Assembly: GCA_900143615.1 (NCBI GenBank)
Contig: FREU01000003.1
Span: forward strand, 124,001-188,000
Length of the DNA: 64,000 nt
Reading direction: 5' to 3'
Source: Rhodobacteraceae bacterium Alg231-30
Lineage (GTDB): Bacteria > Pseudomonadota > Alphaproteobacteria > Rhodobacterales > Rhodobacteraceae
The notes under the pieces are model-generated. The model ran no database searches. It was given only the letters and a program-made list of their open reading frames with translations, and was not told where the DNA came from. Of the stretch, positions 9,388 to 18,774 are shown piece by piece. The position numbers and the translations under genes were made by a program. The first letter of the stretch is position 1. Every line of letters begins with the position of its first letter.

Positions 9388-9410
9388 AAAGGGGCCGCTA
9401 TGGCCCCTTT
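9388..9410. terminator. Bidirectional intrinsic terminator
   Basis: Hairpin AAAGGGGCC ... GGCCCCTTT between the convergent enoyl-CoA isomerase (+) and RTX protein (-) genes. The A/T ends give a short U-run on both strands. Confidence 0.85.
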
Positions 9411-9435
9411 GTCGTCTGAGCCCTCTGGGATGAGA

Positions 9436-10380
9436 TTAAGCCGCGTCCTGCTCTACATAGGTCAGCGCGGACAGCACCAGATCCTCGGTAGCGTCTTTGA
9501 CTGTGAACGCTAAGGCACCGTCGATATACACCTCGACATCCCCATCCACGATCTCAGTGGTCACGTCCGGTTGACCGTTCTCTGCACTATAGAGCACAGC
9601 CAACGTGTCTTCTTCATCCAGATCACCAATCAGGGCGGGATTTGTGCCGTCAAATTGTTCGGCTTGAATGTTAAAGAGGTCTGCGCCTTCACCGCCATAG
9701 ACCAAATCATCACCGCCAACCATCAAAGTGTCATTTCCCTCGCCACCAATCAGCGTGTTGGTGCCTTCACCACCGTCAAGCAAGTCATTACCGACCCCAC
9801 CATCCAGAAGGTCATCTCCGTTACCACCAAACAAGATATCATTGCCCACGCCACCATATAGCGCGTCGTTTCCATCCCCGCCAAACAGCACGTCATGGCC
9901 GTCATAGCCATAAAGCGTGTCATCTCCGTCGCCTCCATAAAGTGTGTCGTGGCCGGATTTTCCGTAAAGCAAGTCGTTACCTTCGCCACCAAATAACAGA
10001 TCGTCGCCCTGACCGCCGGTTAAGGTGTCGTTGCCCGGTCCGCCGACTAGCGTATCATCTCCGTCATTGCCGTAGAGTACGTCGTCGCCTGTGCCGCCGT
10101 AGATGAAATCATCTCCATTGCCGCCTTCGATATAGTCGTCGCTGCCGTGGCCGATGATCAGATCATTACTGTCGCTGCCGATCAATGTGTCATCCTCATC
10201 AGTTCCATTCAGGATTTGATCGAAAATGTCCTCTGGATTAGGTGGGATTGCGTCGGGATCTATGCTGTCATCTGTTGTGTCAACGTCGTCTTCAGAGTCC
10301 GCGTCACCATCGCTGGTGATTTCGTAAATAATCCACCCGGACATGACCATAGCCATCAAAATAAATGCAGGGCTGAGCAT
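9436..10380 (-). CDS. Membrane-anchored RTX calcium-binding protein 1
   Basis: A 314-residue, very acidic protein. One hydrophobic segment (residues ~4-20, LSPAFILMAMVMSGWII) is followed by an Asp/Glu-rich linker to about residue 50. Over a dozen glycine-rich RTX nonapeptides (GGXGXDXLX type) run from about 60 to 235, then an 80-residue non-repeat tail. RTX repeats bind calcium and fold outside the cell. Here the N-terminal segment looks like an anchor rather than a cleaved signal, and no protease, toxin or adhesin domain is visible. The RBS is GAGGGGG before ATG 10380. Its N-terminus is paralogous to the gene at 11297-12073. Function is unknown. Confidence 0.85.
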   Translation of the reverse strand: MLSPAFILMAMVMSGWIIYEITSDGDADSEDDVDTTDDSIDPDAIPPNPEDIFDQILNGTDEDDTLIGSDSNDLIIGHGSDDYIEGGNGDDFIYGGTGDDVLYGNDGDDTLVGGPGNDTLTGGQGDDLLFGGEGNDLLYGKSGHDTLYGGDGDDTLYGYDGHDVLFGGDGNDALYGGVGNDILFGGNGDDLLDGGVGNDLLDGGEGTNTLIGGEGNDTLMVGGDDLVYGGEGADLFNIQAEQFDGTNPALIGDLDEEDTLAVLYSAENGQPDVTTEIVDGDVEVYIDGALAFTVKDATEDLVLSALTYVEQDAA

Positions 10381-10507
10381 TGAGAATCCCCCTCATGAAA
10401 ACGAATTAGTAACCATGTTTTGGCGGGTGATTGACTTCAAATCAAATTGAGAATGAAGTGTTAGTTAATTGATAACATACAATAAATAATCATTTTTGGG
10501 CTCGGAT

Positions 10508-10543
10508 CTCTGGGCGCGCCTATTGCGGTGGGTGCGCCCAGAG
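10508..10543. repeat. Inverted repeat downstream of the DUF2087 gene
   Basis: 10-bp perfect stem (10508-10517 with 10534-10543) and a 16-nt loop just past the stop at 10548. There is no U-tract, so it is at best a weak terminator. Confidence 0.4.
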
Positions 10544-10547
10544 TTGA

Positions 10548-11048
10548 TTATGATAAGTGCTCCAATAGGGCAAAGGCCTCGGGGGTGGGGCGCTGCTCGA
10601 TACGTCTATACACGCTGCCATCAATGGTGCGTTGTGCGAAGCCGTGATCGATAAGCGAGCGTCTCACCAAGACGTGGTCACCAAAGGTGAGACCCTCTTG
10701 GAGCACCGCGTTGACCTCTTTCTCGGAAATGTCCTGACGGGCTGGCAGGCGCACCCAAAAGGGCCAAAGGCAGAGCCCTTGCACCTTGGTCCATTTTGGC
10801 CAACGAAACATACGGCCCTCATCGTCAAACACCCGTCTTGCGCGCTTGAGCGCTAATTCATCCAGTTCCGGGCGGTGGCTTGGCGTGGCCTTGAGGTGTT
10901 GGTGATTGCGATAGCCCGCCGATTTAGCCACCAAACCCAACATCGCGGCGTGGCCGGGTAGGGTTTCGGTTTGGGCAAGAGATCGGCGTAGGGATCTGGT
11001 AAAATCAGAGACGTCGGCAATGAATAGCGGTGTTGCGTCTTTGGTCAT
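10548..11048 (-). CDS. DUF2087 domain-containing protein
   Basis: A 166-residue cytoplasmic protein. The first ~65 residues are helical and include AKSAGYRNHQHLKA. The C-terminal part (about 75-160) matches DUF2087: FRWPKWTKVQGLCLWPFW and FGDHVLVRRSLIDHGFAQRT, ending YRRI. Such domains often follow a helix-turn-helix and are thought regulatory, but this is not established. I chose ATG 11048 because AGAAGGA lies 7 bases upstream; the longer frame to 11132 is unsupported. It lies between two paralogous RTX genes on the same strand, separated from the upstream one by a terminator. Confidence 0.7.
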   Translation of the reverse strand: MTKDATPLFIADVSDFTRSLRRSLAQTETLPGHAAMLGLVAKSAGYRNHQHLKATPSHRPELDELALKRARRVFDDEGRMFRWPKWTKVQGLCLWPFWVRLPARQDISEKEVNAVLQEGLTFGDHVLVRRSLIDHGFAQRTIDGSVYRRIEQRPTPEAFALLEHLS

Positions 11049-11247
11049 AAAGCGCATCCTTCTGGCTAAGTGCCTCCCGCGTTGCGGGGCCGAGGGCCGC
11101 CCTTGTCGATGGCACAGTCCAAAAACATGCAATCGAAAGAAGTTATCGCAGGTTTAGCATGATCAAAATGATCGGCGGCGCCTGGGTGAACTGCGGACCC
11201 AGTCGACAGTCATAAGGCGCAAAATTATGTGAGGCAAGTGGGATCAG

Positions 11248-11275
11248 AAAAGGCCACCGCAGAGGGTGGCCTTTT
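11248..11275 (-). terminator. Intrinsic terminator after RTX gene 2
   Basis: 11-bp perfect stem (11248-11258 with 11265-11275) and 6-nt loop, 21 bp past the stop of the minus-strand RTX gene. The A/T ends make it symmetrical. Confidence 0.85.
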
Positions 11276-11296
11276 GAACGCAGTGATACCTGGGGC

Positions 11297-12073
11297 TCAG
11301 GCGTCTTCGCGCACCAAGACGATGTCGGACGCGTCGACTGCCCCGTCTACGTCGACTAAATACATCACGGTCTGCCCATTCGCGAGGACTTCGACGGTGC
11401 CATTGACGTCACTTGATGTGGTGATCTCGGGAGGCGTGGCGCCGATGTATGAATAGGTGAGCAGGTCTTCGTCTTTGTCAAAGTCCAGTACAGTCGCGGG
11501 AGCATCAGGGGCAACCCAGAACCCCGTAGAAAACGTGTCACTGCCCGAGCCGCCTTCGACAGTGTCATCCGAGCCAAAAAGTAAAACATCATCGCCGTTG
11601 CCGCCGTCAACGACGTCGCCTGCGTCGGTATCTTCTTCGAGGCGATAATCGACTACAATATCATCTGGTTGAGTGGCAGTTTCTATTGAGTCAAGAAACG
11701 CTTGGTAATCCAGCAAGGACGTGCTGTCGATCATGTCGTTTCCGCTGGCGCCTTGCAGAGTGTCTGCCCCTTCGTTGCCGAAGAGTGCATCGTCGCCATC
11801 GCCGCCGCGTACAAAATCGTCGCCTTCGCTGCCAAACAACATGTCATCGTCGTCCAGACCGCGCATGTGGTCTTCGCCTTCGCCACCCACCAGTAGATCG
11901 GCGCCATCTGTTCCGTAAAGAAGATCGTCTTCTTCAGATCCTTCGGTAATTGTCTCTTCTTCGGACGTGACTTCTACGTCATCGTCATTTGAGGAGTCAT
12001 CGCCGTCATCAATAATTTCGCTGATCGCCCAGCCAGCCAATAACATGGATGCAAAAATACCTACGCCCAACAT
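11297..12073 (-). CDS. Membrane-anchored RTX calcium-binding protein 2
   Basis: A 258-residue acidic protein with the same plan as the gene at 9436-10380: an N-terminal hydrophobic helix (MLGVGIFASMLLAGWAI), then SEIIDDGDDSSNDDD, then about five RTX nonapeptides in residues 50-110. A second short RTX block follows near 160-180 (GGNGDDVLLFGSDDTVEGG), with a tail that again ends in a predicted beta-rich module (ATVLDFDKDEDLLTYSYIG). I prefer ATG 12073 over TTG 12076; GAAGGA is 8 bases upstream. No enzymatic domain is visible. It is probably exported and anchored facing the periplasm; its role is unknown. Confidence 0.82.
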   Translation of the reverse strand: MLGVGIFASMLLAGWAISEIIDDGDDSSNDDDVEVTSEEETITEGSEEDDLLYGTDGADLLVGGEGEDHMRGLDDDDMLFGSEGDDFVRGGDGDDALFGNEGADTLQGASGNDMIDSTSLLDYQAFLDSIETATQPDDIVVDYRLEEDTDAGDVVDGGNGDDVLLFGSDDTVEGGSGSDTFSTGFWVAPDAPATVLDFDKDEDLLTYSYIGATPPEITTSSDVNGTVEVLANGQTVMYLVDVDGAVDASDIVLVREDA

Positions 12074-12345
12074 CAATTATTCCTTCTTTAAGTCTGAAAT
12101 TTCCCGAAACAATGGGGAGGCACTTAAAATAATAATGCATTTAAGACAAAGAGTTGCGTCCAACTCAAGGAAAAATTTACGACAGAAACAGTTGAAAAAT
12201 TTTGACAGGATTGTTGTTGAATTCCCGCCAATCGGGGCTTATAGCTTTCGTTTTGTGACCAATACCGCGACTTAACAGAGTGGAGGAAGCAAAAGCCGCA
12301 AAGAATGGGGCTTGTGCTTTTCTCATTGAAAGAGGCCAGAGCCAA

Positions 12346-12828
12346 TCAGTCCGCGATCACAACGTCATCAAAAGTTCTGAAGGTGAGGAATGCAAGTTCG
12401 AAGTTGCTTCGCAGGTTCTCCGATGTCACGCCACCATCCAAGTTGATATCATATTCCACGACAGGGTCGTTGTCGTCATCCAAATACCCACGACCAAAGC
12501 GATAGTCTGAGTTCCATTTGTTGATTGTGTCATTAGAAACCGGAGTATCCGGCAGCCAATATGAATAGAACTGAAGCTCTGTACAGTTGGTGTTTTGGTG
12601 GCACTCAAGAAAGAAAATCACATACTCAAAGTCGCCATTATGGCCGGAAATCGATTGGATTTCCTGATCATCTTCGTCCAGTTCCGCAGGGCCAAATGAT
12701 TGGGCGATTTCCAATATAATGTAGGGGTCTGCGTAGGTGTGAAGTTGATCGGGTTCGCTTGCGATTGCAGGTGAAGCCAAGGCCGCTGTGAAGAGACCGG
12801 CGAGTGTGAGTTTTACGAGGGTGTTCAT
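12346..12828 (-). CDS. Secreted YbjN-like protein
   Basis: A 160-residue protein with a clear Sec signal peptide (MNTLVKLTLAGLFTAALASPAIAS, cleavage after about residue 23). The mature part resembles YbjN domains: a helix-strand start (ADPYIILEIAQSFG), the strands FEYVIFFLECHQNTNC and LQFYSYWL, then RFGRGYLDDDNDPVVEYDINLDGG and a closing helix NLRSNFELAFLTFRTF. Two cysteines in CHQNTNC could form a disulfide in the periplasm. YbjN folds resemble type III secretion chaperones, but no partner is evident here. It stands alone between the RTX cluster and gltA. Confidence 0.75.
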   Translation of the reverse strand: MNTLVKLTLAGLFTAALASPAIASEPDQLHTYADPYIILEIAQSFGPAELDEDDQEIQSISGHNGDFEYVIFFLECHQNTNCTELQFYSYWLPDTPVSNDTINKWNSDYRFGRGYLDDDNDPVVEYDINLDGGVTSENLRSNFELAFLTFRTFDDVVIAD

Positions 12829-12963
12829 AATTTGCGATGCCTGCTGTTTGTGCGGATTGGCATCTTTTAGGTGCTGGTAAAGTCGCGTCTACAGGGATTT
12901 CATGAGGCGGCAATTTTACCCCTATGGGTGATCGATTTCCGGCCCGATGCACAAAATTCACAT

Positions 12964-12993
12964 AAAAAACCCGCAACATTCACATGTCGCGGG
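12964..12993 (-). terminator. Intrinsic terminator after gltA
   Basis: 10-bp stem with one G-U pair (12970-12979 with 12984-12993), 4-nt loop, and on the minus strand a run of six U residues (12964-12969). It lies 25 bp beyond the gltA stop. Confidence 0.9.
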
Positions 12994-13018
12994 CTCATTT
13001 GTCTTTTTTATGAAAGGC

Positions 13019-14314
13019 TTAGCGCTTTTCGATGTCCACGTAGTCTTGCTGGTTTTCACCAAGATACAACTGACGGGGACGACCAATTTTGTGAGCCGGA
13101 TCAGACAATTGCTCTTTCCACTGCGAAATCCAACCGACGGTGCGCGATAGCGCAAAGATCGGTGTGAACATGGACGTTGGGAAGCCCATCGCCTCAAGGA
13201 TAATGCCGGAATAGAAATCGACGTTCGGGAACAGCTTTTTGTCTTTGAAGTACGGGTCGTTGAGCGCGATGTGCTCAAGCTCTTTGGCGACTTGCAGCAG
13301 TGGGTTGTCTTCAACGCCCATCAGCTCCAGCACTTCGTCAGCGGATTCTTTCATCACCGTGGCGCGCGGGTCCATGTTTTTGTAAACACGGTGGCCAAAG
13401 CCCATCAAACGGAACGGATCGTTCTTGTCTTTGGCGCGGGCGATATATTCTGGAATGCGATCAACGCTGCCAATTTCCTTGAGCATTTCAAGGCAAGCTT
13501 GGTTTGCGCCGCCGTGGGCTGGGCCCCAAAGACAGGCAACACCGGCCGCGATACAAGCAAACGGGTTGGCACCAGATGAAGAGGCAAGACGGACGGTCGA
13601 GGTCGAGGCGTTTTGCTCGTGATCGGCATGCAGCGTAAAGATGCGATCCATGGCGCGGGCCAGAATTGGATCTACTTCGTAATCTTCACAAGGCACCGCA
13701 AAACACATGCGCAGGAAGTTGGACGCATAGTCCAGATCATTACGCGGATAGATAAAGGGCTGACCGATTGTGTATTTATAGGCCATTGCCGCGATGGTTG
13801 GCATTTTGGCAATCAGTCGGTGGCTGGCCACTTCGCGTTGGCGCGGGTCGTTGATGTCGGTGGAGTCGTGATAGAACGCTGACATCGCGCCCACGACGCC
13901 GACGATAATCGCCATTGGGTGTGCATCCCGACGGAAGCCACGGAAGAAGTTGATCATCTGCTCATGCACCATGGTATGGCGCGTGATGGTGGTTTCAAAA
14001 TCTTCTAGCTCAGCAGCTGTCGGCAAGGCACCGTAGAGCAGTAGATAGCACACTTCTAGGTAGTGCGACTTGGCTGCGAGTTGATCAATTGGATAGCCAC
14101 GGTGAAGCAGGACGCCAGCTTCGCCGTCGATATATGTGATGGTCGAATCACAGGACGCGGTTGAAGTAAAACCTGGGTCATAGGTGAACACACCCGCCTG
14201 ACCGTAAAGCTTACGAATATCGAGAACATCTGGACCTTCGGTTGGCGAATGGATCGGCAATTCAAACGTGGCGCCATCAATCGTAAGCGTTGCGGTTTTC
14301 TGAGTATCAGACAT
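13019..14314 (-). CDS. gltA: Citrate synthase
   Basis: Condenses oxaloacetate and acetyl-CoA at the entry of the TCA cycle. A full-length type II enzyme of 431 aa with the N-terminal extension typical of hexameric Gram-negative forms. Catalytic regions include the [17 protein letters not shown] segment, the [13 protein letters not shown] signature and [11 protein letters not shown] near the C-terminus. I chose ATG 14314 ([10 protein letters not shown], preceded by GAGGAAGGGA) over ATG 14347. It follows gltX on the same strand after 71 bp. Confidence 0.96.
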   Translation of the reverse strand: MSDTQKTATLTIDGATFELPIHSPTEGPDVLDIRKLYGQAGVFTYDPGFTSTASCDSTITYIDGEAGVLLHRGYPIDQLAAKSHYLEVCYLLLYGALPTAAELEDFETTITRHTMVHEQMINFFRGFRRDAHPMAIIVGVVGAMSAFYHDSTDINDPRQREVASHRLIAKMPTIAAMAYKYTIGQPFIYPRNDLDYASNFLRMCFAVPCEDYEVDPILARAMDRIFTLHADHEQNASTSTVRLASSSGANPFACIAAGVACLWGPAHGGANQACLEMLKEIGSVDRIPEYIARAKDKNDPFRLMGFGHRVYKNMDPRATVMKESADEVLELMGVEDNPLLQVAKELEHIALNDPYFKDKKLFPNVDFYSGIILEAMGFPTSMFTPIFALSRTVGWISQWKEQLSDPAHKIGRPRQLYLGENQQDYVDIEKR

Positions 14315-14385
14315 TAGGTTCCCTTCCTCTCGTGCCCCGAACGTCAAACGTCGGGCGTGCTATTCTGCTCGGGGCGGAAAGGGTG

Positions 14386-15810
14386 TTAACCCGGATCCGA
14401 CTCGGCGTTGTATGCGGCGGCGTCGGTCAGGCGCGCAATGGTTTCGTCGCGTCCCAGCACCAGCATCATGTCAAAAACGCTTGGGGTCATAGCCCGACCA
14501 GATAGCGCCGCACGAAGCGGTCCTGCCATCTTGCCGAACTTCAACTCATTTGCTTCTGCAAAATCGTTTGTAACTGCCTCAAGCCCGTCCCGAGACCAGC
14601 TAGCATTTTGCAGCTGCGGCGTCAATTCTTTCAGTATACCACGGGATACTAAATCGAGATTTTTTGCTGCTTTTTCATCTGGTACCAGTGGGCGATCGGA
14701 TAAAATAAACGCTGCTTTTACAATAAGTTCAGGGAAAGTCTTGGCGCGATCTTTGAGGCAGTACATCCCGTCCCGTAGTAATACGGTCTTTGCATCACTC
14801 AATGCCGGTTCATTTGCTGCAACAAGATATTCTGTAATTTCTTGCAGCAGTGCAGCATCGTCTGAGACCGCAATGTGCTGGCCGCAAATATTCTCCAGCT
14901 TCTTTGTGTCAAAACGAGCGGGGCTTTTACCAATACCGTCCAGATCAAACCAGTCTTTGGCTTGTGCGTCAGTGAAATACTCGTCGTCGCCATGACTCCA
15001 TCCCAAACGCGCAAGGTAGTTTCGCATTCCTGCTGCCGGATAGCCCATGGCCTGATATTCCTGAGCACCCAGTGCGCCATGACGCTTGGACAGTTTTTTA
15101 CCGTCTGGGCCATGGATTAATGGAATATGCGCCCAGACAGGAACATCCCACCCCATGGCCTCATAGATGGTCATCTGACGGGCAGCGTTGTTGAGGTGGT
15201 CATCGCCGCGAATGACATGTGTGACGCCCATGTCATGGTCATCCACAACAACAGCTAACATATACACCGGCGTGCCATCTGAGCGCAGCAATACCATATC
15301 ATCTAGCTGATCATTGCGGATGGTGACATCACCCTGCACCTGATCGCGGATAACGGTTGTGCCCTCTCGCGGGGCTTTGATGCGCACGACAAATGGCGCA
15401 TCAGGATGGGAGGCTGGATCGGCGTCCCGCCATGGGCTTTGATAAAGAGTCGATTTCCCTTCGGCGCGGGCCTGTTCGCGGAAGGTTGCGATTTCGTCCT
15501 GTGTGGCAAAGCACTTGTAAGCTTTGCCCTGCGACAACAACTCATGCGCCACTTCGGCGTGACGCGCCGCACCTTCAAATTGGCTCACAACTTCGCCGTC
15601 ATGGTCAAGCCCCAGCCAAGCCATGCCATCTAGAATGGCTTGGGTTGCTTCGGGGGTGGAACGTTCGCGATCTGTGTCCTCGATACGCAGCAGAAATTTG
15701 CCACCGCGGCCACGGGCGTATAGCCAGTTAAACAATGCAGTGCGCGCGCCTCCGATGTGGAGAAATCCGGTGGGAGACGGGGCGAAACGGGTGACGACCT
15801 GACCTGTCAT
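14386..15810 (-). CDS. gltX: Glutamate--tRNA ligase
   Basis: Charges tRNA(Glu) in the cytoplasm. A class I synthetase of 474 aa with [20 protein letters not shown] (HIGH-type motif near residues 12-21) and KKLSKRHGA (KMSKS-type motif near 243). The C-terminal anticodon-binding domain is complete. Alphaproteobacteria often carry two GltX paralogues; whether this one is discriminating or also charges tRNA(Gln) cannot be decided from sequence alone. Divergent from comEC, with 79 bp between the starts. Confidence 0.94.
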   Translation of the reverse strand: MTGQVVTRFAPSPTGFLHIGGARTALFNWLYARGRGGKFLLRIEDTDRERSTPEATQAILDGMAWLGLDHDGEVVSQFEGAARHAEVAHELLSQGKAYKCFATQDEIATFREQARAEGKSTLYQSPWRDADPASHPDAPFVVRIKAPREGTTVIRDQVQGDVTIRNDQLDDMVLLRSDGTPVYMLAVVVDDHDMGVTHVIRGDDHLNNAARQMTIYEAMGWDVPVWAHIPLIHGPDGKKLSKRHGALGAQEYQAMGYPAAGMRNYLARLGWSHGDDEYFTDAQAKDWFDLDGIGKSPARFDTKKLENICGQHIAVSDDAALLQEITEYLVAANEPALSDAKTVLLRDGMYCLKDRAKTFPELIVKAAFILSDRPLVPDEKAAKNLDLVSRGILKELTPQLQNASWSRDGLEAVTNDFAEANELKFGKMAGPLRAALSGRAMTPSVFDMMLVLGRDETIARLTDAAAYNAESDPG

Positions 15811-15889
15811 GTCGGTGTTTACCTTTCAGTAACCTTGGGTGCTCTAGCGTTGTGGCCTATCTACCTATCGACCCGAGGGAGAACAAGGC

Positions 15890-17929
15890 TTGCGCGGTCT
15901 CTCTGTCATACGGCGGGAACTGATACAGCAACACGGTCATATGTTTTGCTGGGTGCCGGTGTGTTTGGCTCTTGGCATCGGGGGATATTTCAGTCTGAGT
16001 TTGGAGCCGTCGGCGTGGGCCGTTCTGGGTACCGTGTCAGTATGCCTGGCAGCTGCCTGGGCTGCGCGCGGGTTGGAGCCGGATTGGGCTGCGATTTTGT
16101 GGGCTGTGGCGCTGGTGGCGGCGGGTTTTGCGCTTGCTGTGGGGCGTGCGCATGTCGTGGCGGGACCTGTTTTGGAATGGCGATACTATGGAGCCATCGA
16201 GGGGCGCGTTGTTGGCATAGACCGATCCGCGTCGGATGCAGTTCGACTGACGCTAGCGGATGTGCGATTGAGCGGGATTTCCCAGCAAGAAACACCACGT
16301 AAAGTTCGGGTCTCGCTGCATGGAGATCAGTCTTTCATAGACCCAAAACCCGACATGTTTGTTGGGTTAACGGGGCATTTATCGCCACCATCTGGTCCGG
16401 TTGAACCGGGCGGATTTGATTTTCAACGCCATGCTTGGTTCAAGGGTATTGGTGGCGTTGGCTACACCCGCACGCCGGTGCTGGAGATTGTGCCTGCTGA
16501 CACGAAATGGTCAGTGTTTGCGCTGCGTATGGGGCTGTCTGAGCGGGTCCAGAATAGAATGCCAGATAATGTTGGTGGGTTTGCGGCAGCAGTGATTACA
16601 GGGGATCGTTCGGCCCTTGCCAAACAAACCATAGAAGACCTCAGGCGCTCCAATCTGGCACATCTCTTAGCTATTTCGGGCCTGCACATGGGATTGCTGG
16701 CGGGATTTGTGTTTAGTGTTGTGCGTTTGGGGTTGGCGGCGGTGCCACCTGTCGGGTTGCGGGTGAACGGCAAGAAAGTGGCAGCTGTCGTGGCGCTGAT
16801 CGCCGCCAGCTTGTATCTGATGATGTCAGGCGGGAACGTTGCCACACAGCGCGCATTTGTCATGGCGGCAGTTATGCTGACAGCGATATTGATTGATCGG
16901 CGCGCACTTAGTTTGCGTGCGGTTGCTGTTGCGGCGACAATTGTGTTGGTCCTGCGACCCGAAGCTCTGTTGGGGCCGGGGTTTCAAATGTCTTTTGCGG
17001 CCACGGTTGCATTGGTCGCTGTATTCGGGTGGCTGCGTGATCATGACTTACGTTTGGGGCCGCGATGGTTAAGACCAATGATGGCTGTTGTCATGTCTTC
17101 GTTTGTCGCAGGATTGGCGACTGCGCCGTTTGCGGCTATGCATTTTAACCAGATTGCGCACTATGGCCTGCCTGCAAATTTAGTTTCGGTTCCAGTCATG
17201 GGAATTGTGGTGGTGCCCTCGGCCGTTTTGGCAGGAGTGCTGAGCCCGATTGGCCTTGAGGGAGTTGGATTGTATTTTATGGCATTGGGATTGCGCTGGA
17301 TTCTATCTGTTGCACATTTTGTCGCCAATCTGGACGGTGCGCGTGGCACCGTGCCCAGCGGTAATGTTTGGGTTTTACCAATGCTCGGGCTGGGAAGTCT
17401 TTGGGTGATCTTGTGGCATGGTCGCTCACGTCTGGCCGGAGGGCTGGTGGTGATCGCCGCTTTTGCTCTTTGGCTGGGATCGGAGCGACCGGATGTTCTG
17501 ATTGAAGATAGCGGGTCTCTTGTCGGGGTTGTCACGCCGCAAGGACGGGCTTTGTCAAAGAACCGCGGGCAGGGGTTTGTCGCACTCAACTGGTTGGAGA
17601 ACGACGGCTCATCATTGGACCAAGACAGCGCGGCAAGTCTTTGGCCGGATGGAGAAAAAGGACTTCGGGTTGTTGATCTGGACGGGGCAGGGAAGCTAAT
17701 CCATGTTCAGGGTAAACGTGGGATGGCGATGTTCTCGGGCTGTGCGCCTGAGGATCTGGTCGTGAGTTCAACAGCCTTTGATCGCGCGCTGCCTTGCCCC
17801 AGCTACCAGCCGGATGATTTGGCCAAAACCGGATCTATTGCCATCCGTCTAGATGGGGCAGAGCGTGAAATCATTACGGCGCGCGACATTTCCGGCACGC
17901 GCCTCTGGAATTCTACCTCACAAAGGTAA
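15890..17929 (+). CDS. comEC: ComEC/Rec2-family DNA uptake channel protein
   Basis: A 679-residue polytopic membrane protein. It has an N-terminal DUF4131-like OB region with early helices. A competence domain follows (about 215-490), with VITGDRSALAKQTIEDLRRSNLAHLLAISGLHMGL and a series of transmembrane helices. In competent bacteria ComEC passes single-stranded DNA across the inner membrane. The C-terminal ~150 residues correspond to the metallo-beta-lactamase position but show no HXHXDH metal motif, so nuclease activity there seems lost or absent. The start is TTG 15890 with GAGGGAG upstream; no suitable ATG is in frame. Convergent with lexA. Confidence 0.88.
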   Translation: MRGLSVIRRELIQQHGHMFCWVPVCLALGIGGYFSLSLEPSAWAVLGTVSVCLAAAWAARGLEPDWAAILWAVALVAAGFALAVGRAHVVAGPVLEWRYYGAIEGRVVGIDRSASDAVRLTLADVRLSGISQQETPRKVRVSLHGDQSFIDPKPDMFVGLTGHLSPPSGPVEPGGFDFQRHAWFKGIGGVGYTRTPVLEIVPADTKWSVFALRMGLSERVQNRMPDNVGGFAAAVITGDRSALAKQTIEDLRRSNLAHLLAISGLHMGLLAGFVFSVVRLGLAAVPPVGLRVNGKKVAAVVALIAASLYLMMSGGNVATQRAFVMAAVMLTAILIDRRALSLRAVAVAATIVLVLRPEALLGPGFQMSFAATVALVAVFGWLRDHDLRLGPRWLRPMMAVVMSSFVAGLATAPFAAMHFNQIAHYGLPANLVSVPVMGIVVVPSAVLAGVLSPIGLEGVGLYFMALGLRWILSVAHFVANLDGARGTVPSGNVWVLPMLGLGSLWVILWHGRSRLAGGLVVIAAFALWLGSERPDVLIEDSGSLVGVVTPQGRALSKNRGQGFVALNWLENDGSSLDQDSAASLWPDGEKGLRVVDLDGAGKLIHVQGKRGMAMFSGCAPEDLVVSSTAFDRALPCPSYQPDDLAKTGSIAIRLDGAEREIITARDISGTRLWNSTSQR

Positions 17930-17935
17930 CAGGCC

Positions 17936-18652
17936 TTAATAGCTGCGGATCAAACCAACCAAGCGTCCCTGAACTTTGACTTTATCCTCGGGGAAGACTC
18001 GGGTTTCATAGGCTGGGTTGGCGGCTTCAAGCGCGATGGAAGTGCCATTGTGGTGAAAACGCTTCAACGTGGCCTCATGATCTTCCACCAGCGCCACAAC
18101 AATATCGCCGTTGTCCGCCGTGGTGGTTTCCGCAATGATCACGACGTCACCATCATTGATGCCGGCTTCGATCATCGAATCCCCTTTGACCTCAAGCGCA
18201 TAGTGATTGCTACCCGAAGACAACATTTGACTTGGCACCGCCATATGATGGTCTACGTGGCTGATGGCTTCAATCGGGACACCGGCTGCAATTTTGCCCA
18301 TCACCGGCAATTCGCGCGCAAACTGTTGCACCTCTTCAGGAGTGACATTCGCGGCTTGGGTCGGTGAAGGGTGCGGTCCGTCTATCACGGTTGGTGTAAA
18401 GCCTGTTGCCTTGGGCGCCGCGGGCAAGCCGCCCATGCTTTCGGGCAATTTGACGATTTCGATGGCGCGGGCGCGATGCGCTAGTCGGCGGATAAAACCG
18501 CGTTCTTCCAGAGCGGTGATCAGACGGTGGATGCCGGATTTGGATCGTAAATCCAGAGCATCTTTCATCTCATCAAAGCTGGGTGGGACACCATCGCGCT
18601 GCACGCGCGCATGGATGAATTCAAGCAAATCAAGCTGTTTCTTGGTGAGCAT
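17936..18652 (-). CDS. lexA: SOS repressor LexA
   Basis: A 238-residue repressor with an N-terminal winged helix ([16 protein letters not shown] ... [18 protein letters not shown]). A linker leads to the self-cleaving S24 domain. The cleavage dipeptide is Ala-Gly in [10 protein letters not shown], the catalytic Ser is in [10 protein letters not shown], and the Lys is in [10 protein letters not shown]. RecA-stimulated cleavage induces DNA repair genes. A GTTC-N7-GTTC SOS box lies 33 bp upstream of the ATG, as expected for autoregulation in alphaproteobacteria. It ends 6 bp from the convergent comEC stop. Confidence 0.96.
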   Translation of the reverse strand: MLTKKQLDLLEFIHARVQRDGVPPSFDEMKDALDLRSKSGIHRLITALEERGFIRRLAHRARAIEIVKLPESMGGLPAAPKATGFTPTVIDGPHPSPTQAANVTPEEVQQFARELPVMGKIAAGVPIEAISHVDHHMAVPSQMLSSGSNHYALEVKGDSMIEAGINDGDVVIIAETTTADNGDIVVALVEDHEATLKRFHHNGTSIALEAANPAYETRVFPEDKVKVQGRLVGLIRSY

Positions 18653-18684
18653 GGATCAACCCCTTTGGATCACAATATGTGTTT

Positions 18685-18699
18685 GTTCTATTCATGTTC
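18685..18699 (-). promoter_or_regulatory. LexA-binding SOS box
   Basis: A perfect direct repeat GTTC-N7-GTTC (halves at 18685-18688 and 18696-18699, as read on the + strand) lies in the lexA promoter region. This is the known alphaproteobacterial LexA operator form. Confidence 0.85.
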
Positions 18700-18774
18700 G
18701 CGTTTTGTGTCAAACTTTTTGCGAACATAATGGAAACATAAGGCGGGGTTACGCTGTTTTGAAATGTCTTTGAT

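Noticed and set aside
9436-12073. Tandem DNA repeats resembling a CRISPR or satellite
   Set aside because: The periodicity is 27 nt and codes for RTX nonapeptides; there are no spacers or conserved DNA units.
12288-12323. Hairpin after the YbjN-like gene as terminator
   Set aside because: The stem has a mismatch and no U-tract on the minus strand; too weak to call.
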